Assembly: GCA_037833965.1 (NCBI GenBank)
Contig: AP031357.1
Location: forward strand, 8,638,001-8,702,000
Source: Marchantia polymorpha subsp. ruderalis
Taxonomy: Eukaryota > Streptophyta > Marchantiopsida > Marchantiales > Marchantiaceae
Length of the DNA: 64,000 nucleotides
Reading direction: 5' to 3'
Under the pieces are notes generated by a model that did no database searches, was not told the DNA's origin, and saw only the letters and a program-made list of their open reading frames with translations. The position numbers and the translations under genes are program-made. Positions within the stretch are counted from its first letter, which is position 1. Each line of letters opens with the position of its first letter. Below, one piece after another: positions 39,833-49,688 of this stretch.

Positions 39833-41525
39833 TCAAGAAACTATCTCAACATTGTTGTTCTCTTCCGGTGCCGCCTTTACTTGTTCCCTCCCTGGCCTGC
39901 AAGGATCACAAAAAAATGGCGACAGAGGTTACAAACGTCAGGCGTACTTATGAGACACCACCGACTCGGACGACAGACCAGCAGACGAGTCAACACCAAC
40001 TTCAGACCCGAACACATTACACGGAAGGCAGCGCAGAACATAAACAAGAGTGTGGACAGCACCTGTCCTGCAGATCCACATCGAACTTCCGCCAGTCCCT
40101 GTTGCCCCTGTCCTCATAGGAGTCTCGCTCTCGTGGCCTCGCGTCTCCAAACGGGCTCACCCTCGACCGTGATTTCGGAAGGCCTTCCCCGGCGCCAACT
40201 TCGGGAGTCTGAGGCCTGCTGGAACGGCTCGAGTGACTGCTAGAAGGCCTGCTGAACTTCTCGGCCTTCGAATCAAATTCGGCGTCGAGTTTCCTCCAAT
40301 CCTGACCCTTCTCGGCAAGGACGTCCTCGCGGGGGCGGGCAGCTCCGAACGGATTGGATCTAGGTTTGGACTTCGCAACGACGCCATCGCCCATGAGAGA
40401 GTTTTCGGACACCGCTACCGAGCGATCTGAACGGGTAGAGTGGGAGGAATGGGGCCTTTCGTTTTCGCCATTGCGGTCGATGAGCAGGGGCAGAGTCAGA
40501 GCGGTTTCGACAGGAATTGAACGGGGCTGGAGCACCAGGCGGCGTCGCTCAGCTGGCCTAACTAAGTCATCCCGGGCGGACGGAGCCTCGCGCCTGGACC
40601 AGCGATCAGCTTCAGGGCCTGCATCCCTGTACGAGGTATCGAATCCGCCACCACCGCCGCGGCGCTCGGGAGGGGCCGTGGTCGGCATGGACTTCTTGGC
40701 TGCGCCCCAGTTGGACACTTCGTCGGCGCGGGAGATTCCCCCGGGGGCATCTTCGAACCCTCCTCCGCTCCTGCGCTCTTCAAATCCACCGCCTCGTCCG
40801 CCCCGTCTGTCGCCGAATCCTTCCACGGGCGCGGGCACGGACTTCTTGGACGTCCCCCAGTTGGCGTCCTCGTCGGCCCTCGATGGGAGATCGCGATCGC
40901 TCATCCGTCCGCCTCTGTCACTGCGATCGTCGTCGTAACCTCCGCCACCTCTGCCTCCACCACCGCTCCCGACGTAGGAGGACGGCAAGGAGGTCTTCTT
41001 GGAGGCGCCCCAGTTGTCTGCCTCGTCTGCCCTCGAGGGCCCATCGTCTCTTGGATCCCTGTCTCGACCCATGCCCCGACGCTCTTCCCTATCCCTATCA
41101 AAACCACCACCGAACCCTCGTTCGCCACGAGGTTCGCGATCACCAGCCCCTCTGTCGCCAAAGCCCAGGCGCCCACCTCCGCCCCTGTTACCTCCATAGT
41201 CGCGGAACCCTCCGCCGAGGCCTCCGGCTTCAATTTCTTCATTGGTCCTGTCTCGAGGTGCCGTGGGCAGCATGAACATCTCCTCGGTGGTGAGACGCTG
41301 CGAGTCCGAGATCTGGCGAGACTTTCCGCCGGGGCCGACATGCGTACCAGTCGTGAACTGGGAGATGCTCAACGTAGTCGCCTTCTTCTTCTTGGGCTTC
41401 GTGGCGACCGATTCGACCAACGATGGAAACGCCTCGGCGGGTAGGGATGTGGCTCCCTTCATTTTGGCCTCGGCCTCTGCTTGCTCTGCCTCTTGCGCCC
41501 ATGATCCACCCCATGGCTTCGCCAT
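39833..41525 (-). CDS. EIF4B: Plant-type eukaryotic translation initiation factor 4B
   Basis: eIF4B is an RNA-binding cofactor that stimulates the eIF4A helicase and ribosome recruitment in the cytosol. Exon 1 is 41525-40063 (487 codons plus 2 nt) and exon 2 is 39896-39833, a 64-nt terminal exon after a strong polypyrimidine acceptor; the product is 508 residues. The plant signature start MAKPWGG is followed by AEAFPSL (30-36). A basic KPKKKK stretch and the TTGTHVGPGGKSRQ region come next. There are Gly/Arg/Asp-rich RNA-binding runs and three copies of an SRADE-x2-NWG-x2-KK unit at about 164, 215 and 265. Two copies of a PFGxARPRE unit followed by DWRK (391-412, 457-480) lie near the end. 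Exon 1 alone would read on to a stop at 40017. The spliced end was preferred because AG|G restores ...QDRP. The family is certain; the last exon is an inference. Confidence 0.92.
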
Positions 41526-43600
41526 ATCCTTCCGCCACTACCGTCCCTTCGATTCAACTCTTCTTCCCTGCAGACGAGACTTCCTCCACCGGGTCCGAAC
41601 GACGATCCTCTCCTCCGCTCCCGCGTCCGCCAACGAAAACAGCCTCGCTCTCGCGCTCGTCTCGTCGCCCCAGTTGCAAAAACCTTATCGAAGAACGAAG
41701 AGCAGGCAGGCCGTGCGTCTGCCTGCTGCTGGAAGGCAAGCAAAGCCCTCGTGCAAAAGACGACCGATATCTTGAGTTCTCGCCCATCAAGCCTCCCCAA
41801 ACTTGTCCTCCTGGCCGGGCAGTCGTGCCACGCTGCCCGCTGCCCGCCCCGCCCCTTGCCCCATCCATCCCCCCATCGCACCCCATGCATCCCCTTCTAT
41901 CATTCCGATCATGCCCTGCCAGAGCATGTCCTCACCGTTCCCGCTCTCCGCCCGTCCACGCCTGACACATCAGGACCCTACGATAATAGGCGTATATCGC
42001 AAATATCTGGCCACCCCTGGCGTCCGATCGCCATCTCACGGCTCCGAAAGCGTCCAAGTAGTTGCGAGGTCGCTCTGCAGTCGCCGATCATGCAATTTAC
42101 GACTGATTGATTGAAGAATCTCCTCCCTAAATAGAGGATTCTCGACCGGCTCCGGCCGCGCACCGTCAGATCTCGCATCGTGCGGCGCTGAAAAAATCCA
42201 GCACTCCTCCTCCTGTCGTGAATGCGTAGAATCATGCCGCCATGCCATGGCATACATGCGCTTGCCATCTCCGAGCTCCTCCCATTCCGCCTCATCCTCT
42301 GTACGTGTGAGTCTGCCAGTCCGCCACGGCTCTACTCCGTCCGAGCCTGTGGGCGACAACGCCATCCTCGTTCGGCAGAGCGACGTATGGAACCCCGGCT
42401 CGACTCTTTTAGGGTTGCGTCTCGCAGGATTACGTGATTTTTACGTCCGTTCTTTCCGTAAAGGCGATCGGAGACAGACGCTTTAGGGTTCAGGACGAAC
42501 CAGGAGGCGTGCGCAAAATTTCCGATCCGATCACTCCCATCACGAAAGACAGACGGTTGAGAAGTTCGGTACTTTGCTGTAAAGTTCCTCCTCTCGCGCG
42601 ATCCATCCTTCCTCCGCTTACAGGTTCGGCCTCTGGCAGTTGTGACGTTCGTCCTACTCCCCGCTCCGGTCAACACTGCGTGAACTCACATTCCGCAGTT
42701 GTCTCTTCGCGGGGACTCAACCGCATCCCTAAGCCCGATTGATGCGATATCCGGCCCATCCCCTCTTCTTTTGCCCCGGGAAACACCCCTACGACGACTG
42801 CAGTCCCTACTACGGCCTCAAATTCAGCACAGTGAGAGTAACCATGTGCTCATTTCCCAAGACTCTCGTGACCTCAGATCGACTTTTGCCGACCGTCGCC
42901 CTTTCTTTTCTTCTGTTGAAGTCGAGTTTCTCAAAAGATTTCCTCTCGCATGTTCCTCGACTTAACTTACACAGAACGGCTCTCACCGAAAGCTCCAACT
43001 TGTACGCTCTGGCATGAGAGCGAAGATGCGCTGGACGACATAATCTCTTCCTGCAGTTGATGTGACTGGAACATGACAAATCTAGTCCAGTGGTACCACG
43101 TTACGGCCCCAGGTAGCCCTCGCGTGCTTGAGGTCTTCTAACTGTCTTTGACAGCCTCTCACCGTCTGTTTCCCCTTTGTCTCGTCGCCCCAATCCTGGC
43201 CCCGGTCTCATCAGCTCGTACCGCAGAGGCCCTGAGCGTCCATTCGCGGGGCGACAAACAGTGATGAGTGTTCGGCGAAAAAGGGTCGGGATCATGGAAC
43301 CGACTCTACTGCCAGTGGGGTCAATTCGAGCCCTCTTTCTGCGACGGGGTCTATAGGGGAATGAGGATAAGAAGGTTGCCCGTATCGAATCTTCAACTTA
43401 GGGTTTACTTGTTCTTCCAGGAATTGCTAGAATCCTATCGGACAGCCTCCAAATATACGTTTGTGTCCAAAGACTCCCGTAAGAAGCATATTCTATTATC
43501 GGACGTAGAAACCTACCATTTTTCATTCGTGAAACAGCATATTTTTCGGACATCGTAACGATCATGGTTATGAATGGTTCTGTGAGCAAGACGCACGAAT
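41526..43600 (-). promoter_or_regulatory. eIF4B leader and promoter with telo-box motifs
   Basis: This GC-rich upstream region contains only compositional ORFs. Three telo-box-like motifs read on the minus strand as AACCCTAAAA (42416-42407), AACCCTAAA (42490-42482) and AAACCCTAA (43406-43398). Telo-boxes are known plant promoter elements enriched near genes for ribosomal proteins and translation factors, which fits the downstream gene. The two proximal copies, 75 bp apart and about 0.9 kb before the ATG, are the most plausible. The transcription start is not known, so they could be in the promoter or in a long leader. Confidence 0.4.
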
Positions 43601-43717
43601 CGAATCCATTTTCTCGGACTATGAATTCCAAATTTTCATAACTTATTTGAAGTGCTGTACAGTATAAGTGCACACTGCTATAAACGCATCTTCGTTTTAA
43701 AATATACAATTGCACCA

Positions 43718-43720
43718 TAT

Positions 43721-43751
<31 letters not shown>

Positions 43752-43780
43752 CTTACTTACTAACTTACTTACTTATTTAT
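43718..43780 (+). repeat. (TTTA)n/(CTTA)n microsatellite
   Basis: Tetranucleotide TTTA units grade into ACTT/ACTTA units. The tract marks the boundary between the eIF4B upstream region and AT desert 2. Confidence 0.9.
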
Positions 43781-43799
43781 ACACATCTTCTCTCCTTCT

Positions 43800-44396
43800 C
43801 TCTAGGTTAGACAGTCACAAACAACGGCATCAACATGACCGGATTGGTTGTTACTATTATAATTTTCTTTTGAAGAAGGGGAGGCAGCATGGTAACATAA
43901 CATGCAATGATCTTTGTAAATTTATAGATATAGATTCAACAATAATTGGGAAAAAAAAGTCTTTATGATAATTAAGACACATAGACCATGAGAGAAAGCG
44001 AACCATACCAATTAATTTAATATTTCCTGTCAGCTCCTTACCGATTATACTTTGATAGAGAGATTGTTCTCTTATAAACTTTTATTTCTATAGAATTAAT
44101 TATTCAAAGTGTTGATAACCTTGTCATTGTACTCCATCATGAAAATGGTTTATAAAAAGACTATTCAAATTGAGTCAGGTATGCACTAGTTAACCATCTC
44201 GTTTTGATTTATATATTTTTTGCTACAAGTATGTTGATATCAGACTAAGATGGGAAATCTGTTCTAAAATGCAGAGCATATCAAATGATGAATGAGATGT
44301 GATGCTTTTGTTATATCGCCATGCCTCAAGTTCTTACGCTATCATCTGTGATTAAAAGAAAACCGTGTGGTTTCATACAAGATCAATCCATAGATC

Positions 44397-44430
<34 letters not shown>

Positions 44431-45549
44431 TATGAGTAATATAAATTAAAAACTGAAGAACATCTATAATCATAAATCATCATGATTTAACTAATTGGTA
44501 TCAAGTTTTTGCAGAAATTTACTATATTGCACAAATTTTTCAATATATGTTTTATATTGTTAATTCTATTCAAATTAATAAACATCTATAATTTTACGCA
44601 AAAATATCAAAAAACGGTGTAAAGGTATTTACAATACGAGCAAATGCTTTTTATATGAATGTTTATATCAACAAAATTTTATTAATTTAAGTACACATCA
44701 AATAAATGCTTAAAGAACGATTTCAAATCAATCTTATATTAAAATATATTATATGCGTGTATTTTATCATGAAAAATTTGATGTTATGAAAACATATATT
44801 TTAAAAAAATATTATATTTTTTCTAAACATATAACCATATATATCGTCATTCTTTATGTTTCAAGAAAAAAAAATCATACGAAAAGCATGACATTTTACA
44901 CATCACCTTCAACATTTGTTGACATATAGATAATTTGAAACGTAATAATCTATTTAAAACATCTCATAATTTTACAAATTTATGATAATCTTCAGTTCTA
45001 TCAAGTTGAAATGCCAATTTACAGGATTTAAAAAAATTGCTTTTTTTTAACACATATCATACTACTAAAATGGATATCTGTTGTTCTCAAATGCAACAAA
45101 TATGTCTAAATTTGATATAATTTAGTTGAAATAATTTATTTCATACAAATTTATAAAAAATACAAATTTTTAAAAAGAATAAATTAAATCATAATGAACA
45201 ATAATAATTAGTTGCAATTATATAGAATCAGTACAAGTGATTGAATTATGTGCAATCTATCAACATCAGATTTGATATTAGATAGTTGGAATTTTTTTTT
45301 CAAATAATCATACATACTTGAAAGTGTTGTTAAGTATCACTCAAGATAAAGACTAAAACATAAATTTAATTTAATAGATTATATATATGTTTGATATTTT
45401 GGGAAATCTAATATACTTAATCTATTGAACTGTATTATTTTACTCAAACGTGAAATATTTTGAATGTAATCAATCTTATGAAACATTTATTTGATTCTAT
45501 ATAATACATCTCCATTACAAATTTTTTTTTATATATGGAAATTTCATGA

Positions 45550-45594
<45 letters not shown>

Positions 45595-47160
45595 CTTTCT
45601 GATAAACATGTTTGATAAAAAAACAATATATTTACAGTTTGATTTTTGGAATTGCAAATCTGTCAAAAATAAGTCAGAATATGATATTTATAAATTTAGA
45701 TAATTACTCTCATTAATTAATTAATTAATTTCATTATTTTGAGTGCGGATTTTTAAAAATTTGAAAAGAAATCCATAAAAAAATCAACAAATTTTATTCG
45801 TAGATTAATCCATACTTTTCCTTATTTTCATCATCAGCATTTCAAACAAATTGGAAATTTTATACGAAATAAAAAAACCAGCATATATATAAAATATTAT
45901 AATATTAATATTAATAAATTATTATACAATTTCAAGTGAAATTTTTGTTTATATATTTAAAATATTATATATATTTTAATATAGTTATTATAATTTTTTA
46001 TACACATTAATATTTTAGAAATTGTTTTTAAGTTTAGAATGAAATAAAATTAGATAATACATTGCAACTGAAATCAAAAACTTGAATCTGTTTTTGATTC
46101 ATAAGAGGATATCTTTGCTAAAAGTTGACAAAATATATGCATAAACAAGTTTGCTTTTTATACAAATTTCACTAGCAAATTTGTTGAAACATTTTAAAAG
46201 CCAGGCTTTTAATTCAAAGTTACATCTATATACTAAATTGCGAGATCATCAAATAAATATATAATTGATATGTTTATATTTATAATATGATTTAATAAAT
46301 TTAACTTTAAATAATTTTAATTGTTTTGAATGAGTATATTCTTTGACTCATGATAAATATCATTACTCCATTCCAGATATGATAATGTGACATATTATAT
46401 TCACATTTATATTGTACCTACTTGTTGACCATACAATTTAAAATAAATGTAATATACAAATTCCTATTTTAAATACGTTTTATGATGTAAAATACAAAGA
46501 GCTAAAATATTTACCAACAAATATTCACATGAAATTGTAGTGAAAACATAAAAAAACAAAACCTATAATTTACCTTTACACAATCTTGTTCTATTTAATA
46601 ATGTATCAGTAGGGTTATAGTATATTTTATTTATATTTTGAATGTTGCCAATAAATGTTGCCAATATTTGATTATAATATCATCATATTTATATAGTTAT
46701 GCTATTCATATATTTCCATTAGACGCCAATATAGCTAATTGAATTTAATTGCTTGCTTGTAGCTATCATATTGAGCTATACATTCAATGTTATGGAATAT
46801 TTAAGTATAATAAAATTGCATATCGAATATTTTATTTTGAAAACATTGATATATCTATAAGCAAATCATTGAGATAAGTTGAGTGCACAAAGCGTATGCT
46901 TATTGCGTTGAGTTGTTTCCATGTCATTTTGTAGGTCACAAAGCAAATTGAGTGCATATAATCTTCTTCATAATGGCATTGGTGCACAATGAAGGCAAAG
47001 AGTTAAAATTGTATGCCATATCTAAAAATTTCACAATTGTTGTATGGTAGTAAAAAATCAGTATGTTAACGGCTTATTAATTAATTTAATTTTCCGATCA
47101 TTTATGAAAATATTTGCTTTTTCCAATTAGAAACTGTCCATTAGATTAAGATTATTCTTA
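43800..47160. other. AT desert 2
   Basis: About 3.3 kb of very AT-rich DNA with no coding sequence. It includes (AT)n at 44398-44428, (AT)n at 45553-45590 and a TTAA-rich stretch near 45711-45730. ORFs reported across the second (AT)n encode only Ile-Tyr repeats and are artefacts. Confidence 0.7.
45553..45590 (+). repeat. (AT)19 microsatellite
   Basis: Nineteen uninterrupted AT dinucleotides, perfectly self-complementary and therefore able to extrude as a cruciform. Confidence 0.95.
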
Positions 47161-47451
47161 TCTTGCAGTTTTAACCGGATTGGTCTCGAACGATTATACC
47201 ATCCGTCCATTCTGCAGTCATATAATTTTAAACAAAGTTTGGTTTGAGGCCCAAAACTAGAATGAAAGAAGAACGATCGTGTGGAAATTCAGAACCACAA
47301 ATTACAAGTGTTGCATTTCGAGATAACGGATCATAATATAAAAACATATTATATCTGAATTGGAACTTTTCTAGCTCCTTCCTTCAATCTTTGCTTTCTG
47401 AAATTACTTCGAGTCACTTTACTGACCCCGTTGATTGTTGGGGCTTTTCAG

Positions 47452-47766
47452 GTCAACATTTTCTCGTGGATGCATGAAAGAAATGCTACGAAGTTCTTTC
47501 ATCGCCCATATAGAGAGCGTAGGCCAGTGAAGAATGATGCATGCCATCGTCATCATCACCATCATGGCGATGCAAACAAGACGAAGCATAAAAGTTACTG
47601 GAGATACTTCCAGGAACGTTCAAAGAATATGTGTGCAGAAGCCTCATGGATCAGAGGGCCCCCATCGGGTCGAGGTGCCTTCTTTTCAAAGCATGAGTTA
47701 GACCAGGAGATGTTTAGCATCGAGGAGTATAGCGAGCGAGTAAATACAGGAACACCCATCGGATAA
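47452..47766 (+). CDS. Candidate exon, possibly LAZY/IGT-like (unproven)
   Basis: An open frame follows a good acceptor (GGGCTTTTCAG at 47451) and begins with VNIFSWMHER. It continues through a His-rich run (CHRHHHHH) to a TAA at 47764-47766. A GTAAAT donor at 47740 would end it in phase 0 after 96 codons. The plant LAZY/IGT gravitropism family starts with a tiny Met-Lys exon followed by an exon opening with a (F/L)-x-WM(H/Q) motif, so the opening is suggestive. Against this, I found no ATGAAG|GT exon nearby, the usual IGT motif is not evident downstream, and only a handful of residues agree. From the internal ATG at 47470 it would be a 98-residue ORF. Treat it as a candidate coding exon of unknown family. 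Confidence 0.25.
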   Translation, partial: VNIFSWMHERNATKFFHRPYRERRPVKNDACHRHHHHHGDANKTKHKSYWRYFQERSKNMCAEASWIRGPPSGRGAFFSKHELDQEMFSIEEYSERVNTGTPIG

Positions 47767-48626
47767 ATGGAGGGAGCCTCAGTAGCATCGCAGTGAGATC
47801 AAGGCGCGATGTGGCCACGGTGAGATGGGCGAGGCTGGGGCTGGGGCGGGGGCGGGCTTGGGCTCGGGCTCGGGCTGACCAGTTCGCCTCGAAACGTTTA
47901 CGAGAATCTTCCTGTTGCGTAGTTTTGCAACCACACCAGCAGCGACTAACTTGTCTACATGTAGCTAGTCATCTGGAGCTGACTCACTGCCACTTGAAGC
48001 ATTATACGGCCATCTCGCAAATCTAGGAGGGAGGTTCTGACTTCGGGACAGGGCGAATATTATATGTGTTACCACACACGAACTGGCCGAATCGGTCCAT
48101 TAGTCAATATTCTCCTGCAGAACACCGACCGGGTGTTGTTGGTTGGAGCCGCGCGTGAACAGAGCGGCGAACCGCCTCTACGGAATGAATGATCGATCCC
48201 CGTCTTCTGCGAGAGGCGGGAGGCCGAATATGCCACGGTATATGCCACCGCATGTTAAACTCGCGCATTTCTTGTCGTCGAGGTCACTCTTGCTGATATA
48301 TTGCCGGCGTTTGTAGCTTTCACTCTCGGTGCCACCAAATTCACGCCCTGTTGAACACGTCAAAGTCTTGCTTCGTACTGTGGGATCTCTGGCTTTACTG
48401 TATTGATCTCTCACCATCACGATGTGGCTGGCTGTTCTTGCTCTTGAAGGAGGCTCTCACAGCGAGAGAGGTCTGAATCAATGCATTGAATTGATACTGA
48501 ATACAGTGTAGATCTATGCCCCAGATTCGAGTGATCGCAGTCGAGACTTTGTCACGGTCACGCATCTGTGAACGTCCTCGTGGTTCATTCGGATCCGGCA
48601 CCAGCCCCATTCTTCACAGTCACTTT

Positions 48627-49244
48627 CTAATATCGTGAATTTCTGCGTATAAAGGCTCGATTCTCAAAGAGGGAAAAACGCAGCGACCACTTAACTGGAA
48701 AACCTTCTCCCGTACGCAGGTCCCTATCCGCAGACAAGTCGAAGAGATGCGTCTCCTTCTGGTGTAGCTGTACCATCAAACAAAGAAGAAAAGCAGAACA
48801 TTCTTGATCTCCTAGTTTCCCACGACCGTCGAGTTCCGGCCTGTACTCAAGATCGATGCTCGGGCCTTGGACAGCGACAATTCCGACAACGACAACTCCG
48901 CGCGAATTTCCAACCGCAATGTGCATCGACTTTCTCGGACTCTCCTCTTGGTGACACCTCGAACAGACTCGACGCAACTCGTACTTCAATGAACCGCCGA
49001 CGCACGATAGATGACCTTCATCCGAAACACAGACGCGAACAGCGTCGAGGCATTTACCGCAACGTAGTGCGATAACACGAAGAAAGTACTGTATTTTTGA
49101 AAGAGACGTATGAAACGCGAACACAATCGCTATTCGCATCGAAAGCACCTGAAAAGAATTCCGAAGAAAATTCCAGAGCTTTCGGGAATTCGTTGTCAGC
49201 TCTAGAGACTCCAGAGAGCAGAGAGCCCAGAACCCAGAGCCCAT
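48627..49244 (-). CDS. Hypothetical 205-residue ORF divergent from the TL15 gene
   Basis: This ATG-initiated unsplit ORF starts 444 bp upstream of the TL15-type start codon and reads away from it, so the two could share a bidirectional promoter. The middle has paired cysteines C62/C65 and C94/C97 (CGKC and CSRC), with C72 and C81 between, a layout possible for a zinc site. The spacing faintly recalls the CXXC zinc-binding CZIB/DUF866 family, but the N- and C-terminal parts do not support it. The region is GC-balanced, where long chance ORFs are more likely, and it could be wholly non-coding promoter DNA. Confidence 0.25.
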   Translation of the reverse strand: MGSGFWALCSLESLELTTNSRKLWNFLRNSFQVLSMRIAIVFAFHTSLSKIQYFLRVIALRCGKCLDAVRVCVSDEGHLSCVGGSLKYELRRVCSRCHQEESPRKSMHIAVGNSRGVVVVGIVAVQGPSIDLEYRPELDGRGKLGDQECSAFLLCLMVQLHQKETHLFDLSADRDLRTGEGFPVKWSLRFSLFENRAFIRRNSRY

Positions 49245-49688
49245 TCGGGTGACCGGTTACCGAACCCCGTCGCATGAACCCAGCAGGTCAAAACCGCCAT
49301 CATGCTCAAAGCTGTGAAACCAGCGGTCTCATCACTGGGATTCCCGGAGTGGTTTAATCGACGACTCATGAGCATGCAACTTTACCTACGCTGCCACAGG
49401 CCGTCGATGGGAGACGGAAGCGGAAAATAATATTTCGGAGAATCTTGCCCCGGATGTAGCGAAACCGGATAAGCTGAAACGGAAGGGGGCCTGTGCGAGT
49501 GACAAGTCAGAGCGCGCCTCGGATGTGGACAGAGTCTCCGGAAGCCGCGCCAGTGGAGCTCAGACGAGAAAATCGATCTCTCGAGACGAGCGAGAGACGG
49601 ACGGAAGGAGAGGATAAGCACGGCGGAGGACAGCTGCGAGAACATTTAGAATTCGCGTGGAGAGGCGTGCGAATTGGGATCGGGAGCT

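Noticed and set aside
40157-41341. Long ORFs on the plus strand and in other minus frames over eIF4B
   Set aside because: They are shadows of a GC-rich, Gly/Arg/Ser-rich coding exon whose true frame is clear from MAKPWGG and the repeats.
45444-45703. ORFs on both strands with Ile-Tyr repeats
   Set aside because: They are translations of an (AT)19 microsatellite and have no coding support.
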